DNA of 64,000 nt from Prorocentrum cordatum (lineage: Eukaryota; Sar; Dinophyceae; Prorocentrales; Prorocentraceae). The translations under genes were made by a program, and so were the position numbers. This document shows, one piece after another, positions 1 to 11,599 of the stretch. The notes under the pieces were generated by a model. That model made no database searches, was not told the DNA's origin, and saw only the letters and a list, made by a program, of their open reading frames with translations. The stretch is taken from assembly GCA_963575745.1 (NCBI GenBank), contig CAUYUJ010017849.1:162650-226649 (forward strand), in the 5' to 3' direction. Every line of letters starts with the position of its first letter. The stretch's first letter is position 1.

Positions 1-3000
1 GTCATGTTCGGGTGGCGTGTCCAGAACGTGGGCGGCCGCGCACTCACGTATGTATCTTTACAGTATATGTAGTATGGCACGGATAACAATAACTGTCTCT
101 TTAGACGTGCTTGGGCTCGGCAAATTCTGACTGTCGTCGCGCCCCCCCCGCGAACACTTGCCACTCACGGCGCCCCGACGCTCTTCAGGTCTAATTACGT
201 GCCTCGCCAATCGGCTTGAATGTTTCAAATGTTTCCGCGTGGCTCTGTGTGTGTGTGAGGTCTGCGGAGCCATCCGTTGAATGGGCCGATGTTTCACACC
301 CAAGTTGACACTTAGATGTCAGTTGGATCGCGGGGAGGCGTCTACTGCTTGTGTGGCGCTGGCAACTTTGCATGCGAATGCAATCTTGCAACCTCTGAAT
401 CGAGCGTGCACTCCACGTCCCGTCTGCCCCTCCCCTCGCTTCCCTCTCCGTCTTGCACGCGCCCGCTCTCTCGCCCTTTCCACCGACGCCACCCGCGGCG
501 AGGCGGCATAATGCCCGACCAGGCTTTCGAGGTGCGGGGCGTCCAGATGGGCCCATACCCTGGGGCCTCGGGGTGGGCAGATATCCCCCTCCTCCTCTAA
601 ATGCATGTGGGTTCGCTACATGTGTGGGCTTTGCGTCGTGATTGCCTTCATGGCTGTGCGCGGCAGCGGAGGATGAGGAGGGAGGGGAACATGAGGGAAA
701 GGAAAAGGAGGATGAGGTGGAGGGACGAGGAATCAGAACTGAAGACGGTGGATGATGACAGAGGGGTGTGAGGGGAAGGAGAGATACTGAGTGGGGGAGA
801 GAGGAGGAGGGCAAGCTTGGTGCGCTCGCGCATCGTCTGACGTCCTATCCCTCCCTCCCATCCTTTCCCATGGAGCTGATATTTCATTCTCCGCGGACGC
901 GTGCCATAGCCGACCTGCGACTCCCACAGAAAGACCACTTCTTGGTATGCGCAATCGGAAAAAGAGGGGAGCTCGTGCACGGGAGGAGGTGGCGGGTGAG
1001 CAGGAAGATGAGCGGGAGGAACAAGTAAGGATGAACAGCAACAGTAGAAACTAAAGCGGAAGGATCGGGAGGAGAAGGAGGGCCAGAGAAAGGCGGAGGA
1101 AGGGAAACAACTGGGGCGACAACGATGAAGAATGACTCGGATTTAGAACATTGGCCCGCGCTGTGGCGAGACGAACAGCAGCAGCAGGAACTGGAAAGGA
1201 AGGAGCGGGAGGAACAGGATGGCCGGGAGAAGGCGGAGAAGGGGAAATGAGGGGCGGGGCCACAGTGAAGCAAGACTTGGATCCAGAAAAGAGGCCCGCG
1301 CTGGGGCGAGAACGCCATTCTGAACTACTGGAGCCAAGCGCCGACCTGAAATGAGGCCCATGCTCAGCGAAAATAATGGGGTTGAAACAAAAAACATCAG
1401 GCATACAAACTTCCGAAAGCCTGCACGTGAAACAGCACGCGGAGGGGGCTGGAGATCTTCCGGACAACTTCAGGGGAGGAGAGAACAGTAGTCAACATGT
1501 TTAATTGTATACGGGGGAAGACGAGGAGCCGGAAGCGGAGGAGGATGGATAATGCTGTTGTTTTAGGCGAAGCTCAACCACCGCGAAGACCTCACCCACA
1601 ATCACTGCAAGCCACGACAGCAAAACTGCGCCGCAGCGCAAGACAAAGGATCGCGTGACGGCCGGCGAACTCACGAGACAATGAACACAGGCGCGGGCCC
1701 AAATGCCACCGTTGTACAACCCACACGTCGAGACGAGCGGCGAAGGGCGAAAAGGGAGGAGGAGGGAGAGGAGGAAGAGGAGGAATTGGAGAAAGAAACG
1801 CCGGCGCCACCGGAGCGGGGGCAAACACTGCGAGGCATACGCACAGTGTGTATGAACCCCCGCTGACGCCACGGCCGGTGGTACCTCACACAGAAGCGAA
1901 GAAACGATCAGCAGAGAGGAGAGAAGGAAGAGACGGGGCGAGGGAGAGAGGACAATAGTACAATACGTTCGCAGCCAACGAGCTCCACGTGCAAGAGTGC
2001 ATGAAGAGAGAGAGAGAGAGAGAGAGCAGACAGTAAGGCCTGCAGCATACAAAGCTGCCACCTGTACAGGCAAGGCAAAGATGTGGTCCTTTCGGACGGG
2101 GGCGCAGAGCCGCCCGCGAACGCCCTTGAACATCAAGGGGCGGCGGAGAGCGAAGCCCGCAGCCTACGAGAAGCTGCGGGGTCGGCAGTCCGCGGCCGCG
2201 AGGAAGCCAGGTAGGCATGCCTCAAAATACCAGCGGACACGGGTTAAGCACAAGGACGTCTACGGGAGGAGGTGGCGGAAAAGCCGGGGTCCACGCGAGC
2301 CTCTTAGCCTGGTGCGCCCAAGGCAAACAGACCCTCAGAAAAACCTCCATTCCGTGCTTCTCGAGGAACCCTTCGTGCTGCTCGTGGTGCATACTCGTCC
2401 TAGTGGTACCCGTCGTACTCGTGTGACCGTCGTGCGGCTCATGGAAGATAGGAGGCTGAGAAGGATAAGATAAGAGGCTGAAGAGGACAAGGAGGACTAG
2501 AGCAAACCTACGATGCGTCAACAATGCTGCGATACAACCTCACGTCACAAATCACCCCCGCATGAAATCCAATAATTCTACCTTCTTTGAACGGCGAATG
2601 CTATGCTCGATCGGCCTGCCATTCAAGCGGGAGCCCCGTGTAGAAAAAGGACTGCCTTGCGCATCGCGATGCGAATTAGTATGGCCATGAAACCAAGCGA
2701 CATGTCCAACGATAACCACGTGTTGAAAAACAAGCCATCCCCACCAGGTAAACTGTTCCTTACACATCTGGTCACTACATTTGAAACAAGGTCACCAGAG
2801 CTTGGATGTTACGGTCATTGAATTCGAGTAACCTTAAACAAAATAATATTCCCACACTGAACCGTCTTGGACCCCTGGAAGCCGTCTTGGAAGAGGCTCG
2901 GGGCCCCCTTGGGCCGCTCAGGGGGGTGTCTAACCTCGCTCGGACGCGGGCTTCGGCATTATTGGAGGTTTCTGGGGACGTCCAGTAGCCGTTTTGGGAG

Positions 3001-3030
3001 TGTCTTGAGCCATCTTGGAAAATTGGGAAA
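1..3030. other. no gene recognised; purine-rich tracts
   Basis: Open frames on both strands here are short and overlapping, and none shows a domain I recognise. Stretches at about 660-1480 and 1740-1960 are strongly G/A-rich, with GGA and GAA runs, which explains the Arg/Glu-rich and Pro/Ser-rich translations. A short (GA)n run lies near 2006-2028. Long introns of a neighbouring gene could occupy this space. Confidence 0.5.
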
Positions 3031-3044
3031 ACGATAAGGCGAGA

Positions 3045-3077
<33 letters not shown>

Positions 3078-3132
3078 AATACGTGTATCTGTATATATAT
3101 GTATATATATATACACATGTATATAGATATAT
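3045..3132. repeat. CT/TA microsatellite
   Basis: A run of CT dinucleotides passes into TA and TATG dinucleotide and tetranucleotide repeats. No coding signal is visible across it. Confidence 0.85.
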
Positions 3133-3134
3133 CC

Positions 3135-4190
3135 TCGAACATCCCAAGAGAGACGCATGCTTTTTGCGCCTCGGGCCTCATAGGGAGCCATTCTAAAGCT
3201 CTCGGGGGCCTCTGAGGCCGTATGAGACGCCTCCGGGGCCGTCGGAACCCCCTCGAGGCCGTTTTGGGGGGCGGCTCGGGGCCCCCATTGGGTCGCCCGG
3301 GGGGCCGTCCCCGGCAATAGTCTGGGAGCCCGCTCGGGCCGACCAGAGCCCTGAGGAACCTTCCGCGGCAGGCCTCGGTCCGTGTGCTCCCGCGGCCCCT
3401 GGTTTGCTGCGGCTCGGGGCGCCCGGGGCCACGTCTCTGGTGCATGAGAGAGCGGCGTCCGCATAGCTGCTTGTCGCCCTCCTGCAGCAGGTTGGTTTCC
3501 TGGGGTGGGGCGGTCGTGGCGAAATGGGTTGGCTGCGCATCGTCTCACCGATCCCTATCCCCACTGGTGTGGCCTGGACCCCACTGGCCGATTTGCCCCC
3601 CTAGATGGGGACATAGGCTGCTCCCTTCGGGTTTCGAAGGGTATATCCCCAACTGGGGGCATGACATGGTGGGGCTCCAGACGGAAATGGGGATGGGGAT
3701 CGGCTAAACAATACTGATTGGCTGGATGGTGCGAGCAGATCTCTGCGAATGCTCTTGGCGAGGGCCTCTCAAACCTCCAAGTCCAGCAATGCCATGGTGC
3801 GCCTTGCGGCGTGTGCGCACATACAGTGGAGGTCAGTCCACAAGAAAAACCCTCCACAAGAAACCCAACCCTGAGACCCCAGGACGTCCACTGATTTTTG
3901 GTGTTGGAACGGCACGCTATTGCAAAACTATCGAAACCCAAACCACCCAGGGCACCCTGGAGGCAAGCAGGGTGTTTCTTGGCATGGGTCTCCACCGTAC
4001 GTTGTCACACGTGTGGGGGCGCCTCGAACCCCTCTCAAGGCAAGGCCCCGGCTGCCAAGGCAGTGCGAGGGACAAGCCTGGGCGTAGTAATTAGAGCGAG
4101 TACATACTTTACAACGATCCTGAATACTGGCCTTGACCACTGTTTGATGCAGCTCACTGGTCCCAGATAGCGAGCATATTTTTCAGTGCT
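3135..4190. other. no gene recognised
   Basis: The first half is GC-rich with many GGGGCC-like words; the second half is mixed sequence. Several open frames exceed 100 codons on both strands, but none has a recognisable motif or a consistent frame. Confidence 0.45.
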
Positions 4191-4197
4191 CCTGAAA

Positions 4198-4335
4198 GAA
4201 GGAAGGGGGAAAGATGAAGAGGAGGTGGGGGAGGATGAGGACGATGAGGAACAAGAAGAGGAAGAGGAGGAGGAGGAGGCGGAGGAGGACGAGGAGGAGG
4301 AGGAGGGGCGAGGTCGAATGAGGGAGGTACGGAGG
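4198..4335. repeat. GGA/GAG trinucleotide-rich tract
   Basis: Purine tract of GAG, GGA and GAC triplets directly downstream (minus strand) of the OGFr-like exon. Read on the minus strand it is a pyrimidine tract that would lie inside the following intron. Confidence 0.75.
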
Positions 4336-4365
4336 AGATGGGGGGAGGAAGGAGTGGGCTCGTGC

Positions 4366-4601
4366 CTCAGGACAGGATCACTTTTGAACTCCATCTGGAT
4401 TTCAGGGGCCAAGATCGGGGAGTTCGCGTTGAACTCCGACATCTCGTCCGTGGGGAACATCCACTGGACATAATCGTGAACCACCTCCATCTGGTAGAAA
4501 TCCCACGCGCGAATCTCCGCCAACCGTCGGCCAACATTGTCGGTGCCAGTGCCGCGAAAAAACGGTAACAACTTCTCTGTGGCGTTCCCCTGCTCGGGGA
4601 C
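4366..4601 (-). CDS. OGFr-like domain exon (N-terminal half of the domain)
   Basis: The minus-strand frame encodes about 78 residues that fit the opioid growth factor receptor conserved region (OGFr_N). Visible landmarks are a GTD..GRRL.EI.AW start, then HDYVQWMFP (family form HDYIQWLFP), then S.FN..SPIL and a DPVLR end. In family members the next segment is a helical ML.FYG region. It is absent, so further exons must lie downstream, possibly beyond position 1. The exon starts after an AAG acceptor (AAG|GTC) and ends at CTGAG|GCACG, a GC-type donor. Joined in phase 0 to the exon at 4822-5091 it gives one open frame. The domain call is firm. The function of OGFr-like proteins in protists is unknown, and I infer nothing beyond the family name. 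Confidence 0.8.
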
Positions 4602-4612
4602 CTTCTGACCCA

Positions 4613-4800
4613 GGTCAATGCAAACCCGGGTCAGTCAGGCCGTGCACGCTCCTGCAGGATCCTGCACCCAAACCCGGGTCAATGCGAAGGATCCTGCAGG
4701 ATCATGCAGGATCCTGCGCCCAAGCCCGGGTCAGTGCATCCCTGGCCCTGCAGGATCCTGCAAGATCTGGCGCCCTGGCTGACCCCCGTTTGCAGTGACC
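4613..4800. mobile_element. terminal-inverted-repeat element, family B copy 1 (MITE-like, possible introner)
   Basis: About 188 bp, beginning GGTCAATGCAAAC and ending with the near reverse complement GTTTGCAGTGACC. Similarity between the arms extends inward for about 28 bases. The interior carries repeated TCCTGCAGGATCCTGC words. A second copy with the same ends and interior lies at 8629-8818. There is no coding capacity and no clear target-site duplication. This copy fills most of the 220-bp interval between the two OGFr-like exons. Confidence 0.7.
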
Positions 4801-4821
4801 CCCCGTCTCGAGGCTCCCGAC

Positions 4822-5091
4822 CTGCCCAGGCTTGGCGCGAGCCGGGGGCGCGGGCAAGGGCGGAGGCGTCGGCAGCGCCTGCTTGGGGCTGGCCTCGCCG
4901 CCCTCGCGGGCAGCCGCCCTCCCCTGCTGGGGCGCCGCGGCCTCGGAGCCAGGGGCGCCTCCCTTGCCGGTGCTCGCGCCCCCTGCGGGCTCACGAGCGT
5001 AGGTCCAGAGCAGCCCAGCAGAGAGGATCCCGATCAGAATCGTGAGGAGCACCACCAGGACGGCGGACGTCCCGCCCGCCTGCGTGTCCAT
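4822..5091 (-). CDS. exon with a transmembrane segment, upstream of the OGFr-like exon
   Basis: The chosen start is the ATG at 5091 (MDTQAGGT...). It gives 90 residues ending ...RAKPGQ at a consensus CAG|GTCGGG donor (phase 0). Residues 10-29 are a hydrophobic segment (AVLVVLLTILIGILSAGLLW), followed by a Gly/Ala/Pro-rich linker. The same frame is open upstream to 5487 and includes a second hydrophobic stretch at about 5259-5331 (VGFGLVNSVLTVIAITIITF) after a Cys-containing N-terminal part. The protein may therefore start at 5487 with two membrane passes. The phase-0 splice to 4601 would make a membrane-anchored OGFr-like protein. The splice and the membrane topology are inference; the hydrophobic segments are seen directly. 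Confidence 0.45.
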
Positions 5092-5487
5092 CGTTGCGAA
5101 CACCCCGCCGGTCTGGGGGGGCGGCGACAGTGGGCACCGCCTTGGCGCATCTGGCTTGAGCCGTGGATGCTGTAAAACCTGCAGGCCGAACGTTTTTTCT
5201 CGAGGATGACGACCAGGAAAGGAAGCTCGAGAACTTCGCTGCCCCCCAAGACAGCACTGGAGGCCGAATGTGATGATTGTGATGGCGATGACGGTCAGGA
5301 CGCTGTTGACGAGTCCAAAGCCTACCGTCCACAGTGGGCGAGTGCCATGTGCATCTGCCACCTTCCGGCAGAGGGTGTCCGATTCCTCATGCCATTGCCC
5401 TGTGCCATCAGAGAAGTTACCATGCGCAGCTGGGGCGCAAACTACACGCTGTAATGCAAGCTGAGGCGTACATCTGAATCCGAACAA

Positions 5488-8175
5488 GCGGGCGAATCGA
5501 GGAGAAATATGAGAACTCCCGCATCAAGATAGTGTTGATCTAGCTCCGTGGCATAACACCATCAACTCAGTGAAGACCGAAATGCATCGAACAACTTCAA
5601 TGAGAAACCGCAGAGTCAACATCTGCGTCCATGACTTCACGGGAGTTCTTCGATCACTGCACTGCGAGGAAGCGCCCCAAAGGCCCTCCAGAGGCCCCCC
5701 GTGAGGTTTACAAGAGGTTCCCGAAAGGCACCCTGCGAGATCCAACAAAGCATCCAAGAGGCCTCTGGCCCACAACCTAAGCATAATTGCGGGATGAATC
5801 CGATGCCACTATGAAGCGTCCCAAGCCGATACCTAATGCAATCACGTCGCTCCTGGGGAACACACACGTTCGAGTATGCCCACACGAGGTTGCAAGCTGT
5901 CCGTGCGCAAACTCTCGGGAATATGGAATAGGCCTTGCTGAAATCCAACATGCCTCAGCTGTCGGACAACACGTTTAAACAAGAAGAGGCCGTGAACACA
6001 TAAATGATCAATTCGATATAACGAAACACGTCCAGACAAGTTCTAAAAACGAGGCAACAGCAGAGCCAGGGGAGTAACGTCTTCAACAGCATTGTGCTAC
6101 GCTTTCCACCCGCACCCACAACAATTTTAACCATGCAGTGATCGCGCCAACGATGCATGCACGTGGATTCCATGGTGCGGATGTAGGGGACAGGACGTAT
6201 GACAGATGATGACGACGGCAATGGCGGTGGGAATACAAACGGCACGGCAAATCCTGAAATCCTGGGCATGCACTCCAGGCCTGTATTGGGATCACCAACC
6301 ATCGCCAGAAATCACGGCCTGGGATTTCTGGTCTCCGCCAAACGGTCCTGGTCGTAGGATCCTAGCCATACGGTCTCGGCTTGTATGTTGTAACTCCTGG
6401 CCGCCGCCATAAAGTTCCGACAATCAGTTCCTTGCTTTTAAGTTGGGATGCTTGGTCAGGTTTGGTTGTTCGGTCGACGCAGGGGGTTCCTGGCCATAGA
6501 GGGTCGTGGCAACCTTTCGGCGTCGCCGCGCTGGCATCATGAGGAAACGACAAAGTAACCATGGAACAGTGGCATCAAGATCTTTTCAAATGTGATCCCA
6601 TGTGCATCTGCGGCAGAAAGCACGCAACTATTGGGACCACATCGTCGTTGGCGTCTGCTCCACGTGCTGGTTCTTATCACATGAGCCCTTTCAAGCAAGT
6701 TGTGCAAAGAGTCACTTCTCTCTCGATGTCGCTTCCCACTTCAACAGGCCAGCCCTTTTTCGCCCCCAGAGGTGCCCAGCCCAATGCGCCTCGCTGCTGG
6801 AATTGTCGCCCTTACGTAGTGGGTTCCTACGAAAGCGTCCACACGCAAGCCAAGACCGCATGGCCAAAACCCTATGGACCTGGCCAGATACCCGACCATA
6901 CTAGCCAGGACCCGATGGTCAGGCAGCTATGGCGGCGACTTGGGACGGGGGCATCGTGGCGGCTACTGGACAAGCTAACATGCGGGCGGTGGCCCTCTGA
7001 CGGTGCACCTGTGTTCTGGTGGTGGCCAGGGGAATCTCAAGTCTGGTGAAACCCATCGGGATGAGTCCGATGAGACACGGACGTCACGCCTGGGACACAC
7101 ATTTCCTGGCAATGGCAAGACGGGGAAACCTTCAACCTATGTATAATGTTCACGCTGTGCCAATGGGCAATCGAATCCACGTCTGGACGCATCTAGCTCC
7201 GGATAAGCATGTGCGACGCGGAACGGTGCGCAGCCGAACCGAATCCCCACAGAACTTTACGTACACGTCCAACGTATCAGACGACGCCTTGCCCAGACCT
7301 GACCCGACCCAGGTCAAGCACACCTGGGCCTCTGGACAACCCAGCATCACATCATGACGAAGTACAGTGTGGAACAAATGAAGCAAATAAGACACTCGAG
7401 CCCACAATCCCCCATTACATTGCTGCTGTCACATAGAAGTAATGGCGCATGTCTGCAGGGGCTTCCACAAGCAAACAAGCCAAACACAGCCAGAATACCT
7501 TGTCCTCGGGCAGAAAGGTACAATCGATACAACTTGGTCCCCCTCTAAGTGCGCGTGTCGCGGCGCCCGTAATCTGGTGAGCCGCTGGCAATCGCACTGG
7601 AAAACAGGAAATCCTGCTTGTCTTTACCGCGCAGGCCGTTGACCTCACCAACGCCGCCACTTGTGCAATCGCGCTCTATGCCCATTGCCCTTTCTCTCCC
7701 ACGAAGTGGTCTGAAGCGCGCTGACACTCTGCTGCGCAAAATACTCCACACACGCGCCAGTCCTGCTCATAATTGTTCTGACGTTGTTCCTACCCTTGCT
7801 GCTGATGCGGTTTTGGTGTGGCGACGGCGCCGCTGTAACGGCTTCTCCTCATCGTCCGATCTGGGCCATCTCGCTCGCTCCCTTCGCGCGCCGAGCTCTC
7901 CAACAATCGCTTGTGATCTTTCTCGGCATCTGCTACTTCCCCCCATCGAGCTCTAATGCACCTCCATCTCGCGCCTCGCGCCGGGCAAAGCGCGATGCCC
8001 CTCGCGTACTCGCGCTCCCGCGCCGCCCACTCGGAGCAAGGCACTTGCCCTGGCCTAGACCGCGACGCCTGACGCGCGATCAGCTTCGCGCCCCCGCGGG
8101 TGACCTATGTACCGTCATGGCGCTGCCAGTAGGAACGCTAAATGAGGACCGACGGGGCTTTCCTGGCTACGGTTA
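5488..8175. other. no gene recognised
   Basis: This is less GC-rich, mixed sequence. Open frames up to about 160 codons occur on both strands without recognisable domains. The stretch at 6300-6420 has locally repetitive words around the TCCTGGC motif. No RNA gene was seen. Confidence 0.4.
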
Positions 8176-8176
8176 G

Positions 8177-8323
8177 GTCGGGCATGTCCCCCTACGGGCG
8201 GATTTTGCACGAAAAATTGGAAAAAGTCAAACAACTAAAATGCCCAACAATACAACAAAACTGTTCCCCAGCCTATTTGTTGATGATTATTGGATATTCC
8301 TCCTGTAGAGGGACAGGCCCGAC
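8177..8323. mobile_element. terminal-inverted-repeat element, family A copy 1 (MITE-like, possible introner)
   Basis: The 147-bp element starts GTCGGGCATGTCCCCCTA and ends with the reverse-complement type TAGAGGGACAGGCCCGAC. The interior is AT-richer than its surroundings. Two further copies lie at 34857-35005 and 35116-35271. On the minus strand the left terminus is preceded by CTCAG, so the element begins at an AG|GT donor-like site. No transposase and no clear target-site duplication are visible. Confidence 0.75.
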
Positions 8324-8561
8324 CTGAGGCTGCGGCGAGCCTCGGCCGCGAGCAACTTCCCCGACCCCCAGACCCCAGGAACGGCCTGCAGAACCCGGAG
8401 CCCCTCGGGAGCTCAAAGTGGTGGTCCTCTCCTTCGGGGATCTGCTGACCCGGGTCCCGGGGATGGACAGAACCCCCTTTAGTAAACCGTGGTTTCGGGA
8501 CAACGACCTCGGGCCCAAACTTGGCGGGCGCGAGCCTGGAAGATGACGGCCGCGGCGCCAT
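8324..8561 (-). CDS. hypothetical coding segment between a family B and a family A element
   Basis: From the ATG at 8561 the minus strand is open for 79 codons up to the family A boundary, where it meets AG|GTCGGGC. The product is rich in Pro, Arg and Gly with no recognised domain. The frame is closed by a stop upstream of the ATG, before the family B element. The main reason to list it is its position flush against an element terminus shaped like a splice donor. It may be chance. Confidence 0.15.
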
Positions 8562-8628
8562 CTCGAGAACCGAAAACGGACAAATCACTAATCGACGTTG
8601 TCAGGGTGGGTTTCTGTCCACCCTCGAG

Positions 8629-8818
8629 GGTCAATCCCGACCCGGGTCAGTCAGGCCGTAAAGAGTCCTGCAGGACCCTGCAGGATCCTGCGCCCAAGCC
8701 CGGGTCGGTGCGACGAATCCTGCAGAGGGTCCCGCGCCCAAGCGCGGGTCAGTGCGACCCTGGCCCTGCAGGATCCTGTAAGATCGGGCGCTCTGGCTGA
8801 CCCCCATTTGCATTGACC
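8629..8818. mobile_element. terminal-inverted-repeat element, family B copy 2
   Basis: About 190 bp with the same layout as the copy at 4613: a left arm GGTCAAT..ACCCGGGTCAGTCAGG, internal CCTGCAGGATCCTG words, and a right arm CTGACCCCCATTTGCATTGACC in segments. The left arm has diverged for about six bases after GGTCAAT. On the minus strand it is entered from GAG|GTCAATGC, again a donor-like junction. Confidence 0.7.
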
Positions 8819-8882
8819 TCCTCCTCCTCCGCCTCCTCCTCCGCCTCCTCCTCCTCCTCCTCCTCCTCCTCCTCCTCCTCCC
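8819..8882. repeat. TCC trinucleotide repeat
   Basis: Nearly pure TCC/GCC triplets immediately follow the family B element. Confidence 0.9.
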
Positions 8883-9626
8883 TCGTGCCGCGATGAGGAG
8901 GGCCCCCCCCCACCGCCGCGTCGCGGGCCCGTGAGCGCACTACTCGCTCCCCGAGGCACCCCGCCTCTCCCCCCCTCTCGCTCCTTCCTCCCCTGCTGGC
9001 GCCCCCCCGCCGCCTCTCCCGGGTGGCCTTTTCCGCGAGAAGCGCCCTCCCTGGAGATCCGACGTCGCGACAAACGTTGAAACATCGTACGCAATCGCGA
9101 CCGGAGCCCCCCTGACCCCATCATTCAGTGCAATTTTCCGCGCCGGATCGATCTGGGAAGGCCTCGTGGCCCACACCTGGGCAAACACCCCCGGCTCGCA
9201 ACAGTCGAGACGCCAGGACCTCAGCGCCCCTCTTGCACCCCCCCCTCCCGGTGCCTGTCGCCGCCTCCCGCCGCAGTGGCCTTCCTCCCCCAACCGTCCT
9301 CCGCGCTTCGCATACTCGGGCCCGCCTCGCCTCCCTTTTCTCCGTCCTCGCGCCGTCCCCCTGCCGCTGCGCTCGCGGATCCCCCCCCCCCGCCGCCGCC
9401 CGCCGACACCAGACCCCTGCCCGTGCCTCCTGGCCGAAAGCGGGCCTCTCTGTGCCCCCTGCCTCCCCGCGCCGTCTCCTGCCGTGGTTCCTTCCCCCCC
9501 CCCCCTGTGCGCTGCCAGAAAGCAGCCCCAGCGAACCGACTTCCCTGGGCGACCGTCCATGGGGGCCAGCGTCGCTCCGGCTGGGCCGGGGCAGGGGACG
9601 CTCAGCGGCAGCGGCGTGAGGAGAGA
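8883..9626. other. GC-rich, no gene recognised
   Basis: Very C-rich plus strand with overlapping Pro/Arg-rich frames on both strands. All frames are open because AT-containing stop codons are rare, so their length is not evidence of coding. Confidence 0.5.
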
Positions 9627-9629
9627 GAC

Positions 9630-9688
<59 letters not shown>

Positions 9689-9990
9689 GGAGGAGGAGGA
9701 GGAGGAGGAGGATGATGATGATGATGGCGGTGATGATGATAATGATGATGATGATGCTGATGATGATGCTGATGATGATGACGATGATGATGATATGATG
9801 ATGATGACGATGATGATGACGATGATGATGCTGCTGCTGCTGATGATTGATGATGATGATGATGAGGAGGAGGAGGAGGAGGATGATGATGATGGTGGTG
9901 ATGATAATGATGATGATGCTGATGATGATGCTGATGATGATGACGATGATGATATGATGATGATGACGATGATGATGACGATGATGATGC

Positions 9991-10031
<41 letters not shown>

Positions 10032-10036
10032 ATGAG
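9627..10036. repeat. GAT/GAG trinucleotide array with a higher-order duplication
   Basis: Mainly GAT triplets with blocks of GAG and CTG. The order GAT-GAG-GAT-GCT-ATGATG-CTG occurs twice (about 9688-9845 and 9862-10018), so a unit of roughly 170 bp has been duplicated within the array. The long Asp-, Met-, His-, Ile- and Ser-rich frames across it are artefacts. Confidence 0.9.
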
Positions 10037-11395
10037 GGAGAAGCGGAGGACGAGGAGGAGCACGAAGATGAGGAGGGAAGGGGGGCTGCCTGACCGAGAG
10101 TAGGCCATCCACCCGAAAGAGGGCGACCGTGCTGAGAAGATGCCACGAGGCCGACATGATGCTGTCAGGGTGGGGGCGGATGTCGAACGGAGGACGCGTA
10201 GGAGGACGACCAGTAATAGGACGCATTAGCTTTAGCGGGAATAGAAATGGGGAGAGCACTGGGGGTGATTCAGTGGATCGTACGAGTAGCCGTGGTGGTA
10301 TGGAGAGGAGCGGGACGACGACGACGATCAGTGGGAGGTAGGCGGGTGAAGGGGAAGAGGGACGAGGGAACAAGGAGTGATAGGGTGAGAGACAAAGAGG
10401 AGGAGGAGGAGGAGGAGGAGGAGGAAAAGGAAAAGGAGGAGGAGGAGGAGGAGGAGGACCCGGGGACGACCGACGACGGCGGGACGACAAGGTCGCGCGC
10501 GGGCAGCGGCGGCACAGCGGCAGCGGTGGCGGCCAACCGCATCAAGGGTGGCGAGAGGCCCGCCGGCGCGGCGAGCGGCCCACCGAAGGGAGGGCTCGGC
10601 AGAGAGCCTTGAGCTCGCTGACCGAGCGGCGCCGCTCTCGGACAACACAAGAAACAGCAAAGTCATGACCGAGGCCGACGGACCGCAGAGCACGGACGGG
10701 GAGAAGGCCCAGGGGGAAGACGAGAGTGCGCCGGACGACACCAGCATGCAGAGAGCGCCGCGGGAAGCGCTGGAGGCATGCCGAAAGGACTCCCGAAGAC
10801 AGGGCAAATCATGTAACGTAGCACGCCATCCCCTCCGACAGCGTAGTTACACCGCCTGCAAAGTTGGGTGGATCCCCGAAAACGCCAGGATGTGCATCAA
10901 CTATTACAAACGAGCCGGAACGATGCGACGAACATACAAATCGTGGCATGGTGGGCGAGCATTCTAAGAAACATGAGACAATTGTATATCTGGCCGTCTG
11001 TCGGGGGGGATCCGTGAAATGCGTAATTTGCTTTCACAATGTAAAACGCGCGCTCAGAGGCCCCTCGGAACTCAAGAAGCGATCAATCTTCCTCTGCAAG
11101 GGTTGGGTGGGTGAGGGAAGCCTGGGCATAGAGGTGAGCTGCTCGTATTTGCCAATGGGGGCCAAAGTCGTAGACGCACGGGCAAGGGGGCGTCGGCGCC
11201 ATAGGAGCACGCAGTCATCGTCTTCTGCGAAAAGTTGGATTTCACGCCGCCGCAGGAGTGAAGGAGGCCGAGCGGTGGGCTAGACAGAACATCGCTGCAC
11301 GGCGCGTGCATTCGAGGTTTCTGATCTGGGCGGGCCCTCCCGCGTAACTCAGACCTCGGAGCGTGGGCGTTGGGGTGGCACGTCTGGGCGCGTTC
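10037..11395. other. no gene recognised; GGA tract at 10398-10460
   Basis: A GGA/GAA purine tract lies at 10398-10460. Beyond it, plus-strand frames near 10620-10960 encode a charged peptide without a recognised domain. No splice-consistent gene could be built. Confidence 0.4.
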
Positions 11396-11599
11396 GTCAG
11401 ACCCTGGCCAGCTTCCCGCGGCCTCGACTTGGCGAGCTTGAAAGATGAAGAAAACAGCCGACGAAGGTGAGGCGCGAGAAACTGCAAACGTTGAACCGTG
11501 CACTAATTCGGTTGAGACCGAGGAGCACACTTTTCACGCTTCTGGCTCTCCCCAGCCATCTTCCTCGCTGGACCCCCCAACTCAATAAGTTGCCATCCG

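Noticed and set aside
5637-5951. LDFSKAY on the minus strand, resembling an RT motif A
   Set aside because: No other RT motif follows in any frame within the next 600 bases.
8940-10490. Minus-strand open frame of 516 codons
   Set aside because: It crosses the GAT array and reads as Ile/His/Ser runs; neighbouring frames are equally open. Length comes from the repeat.
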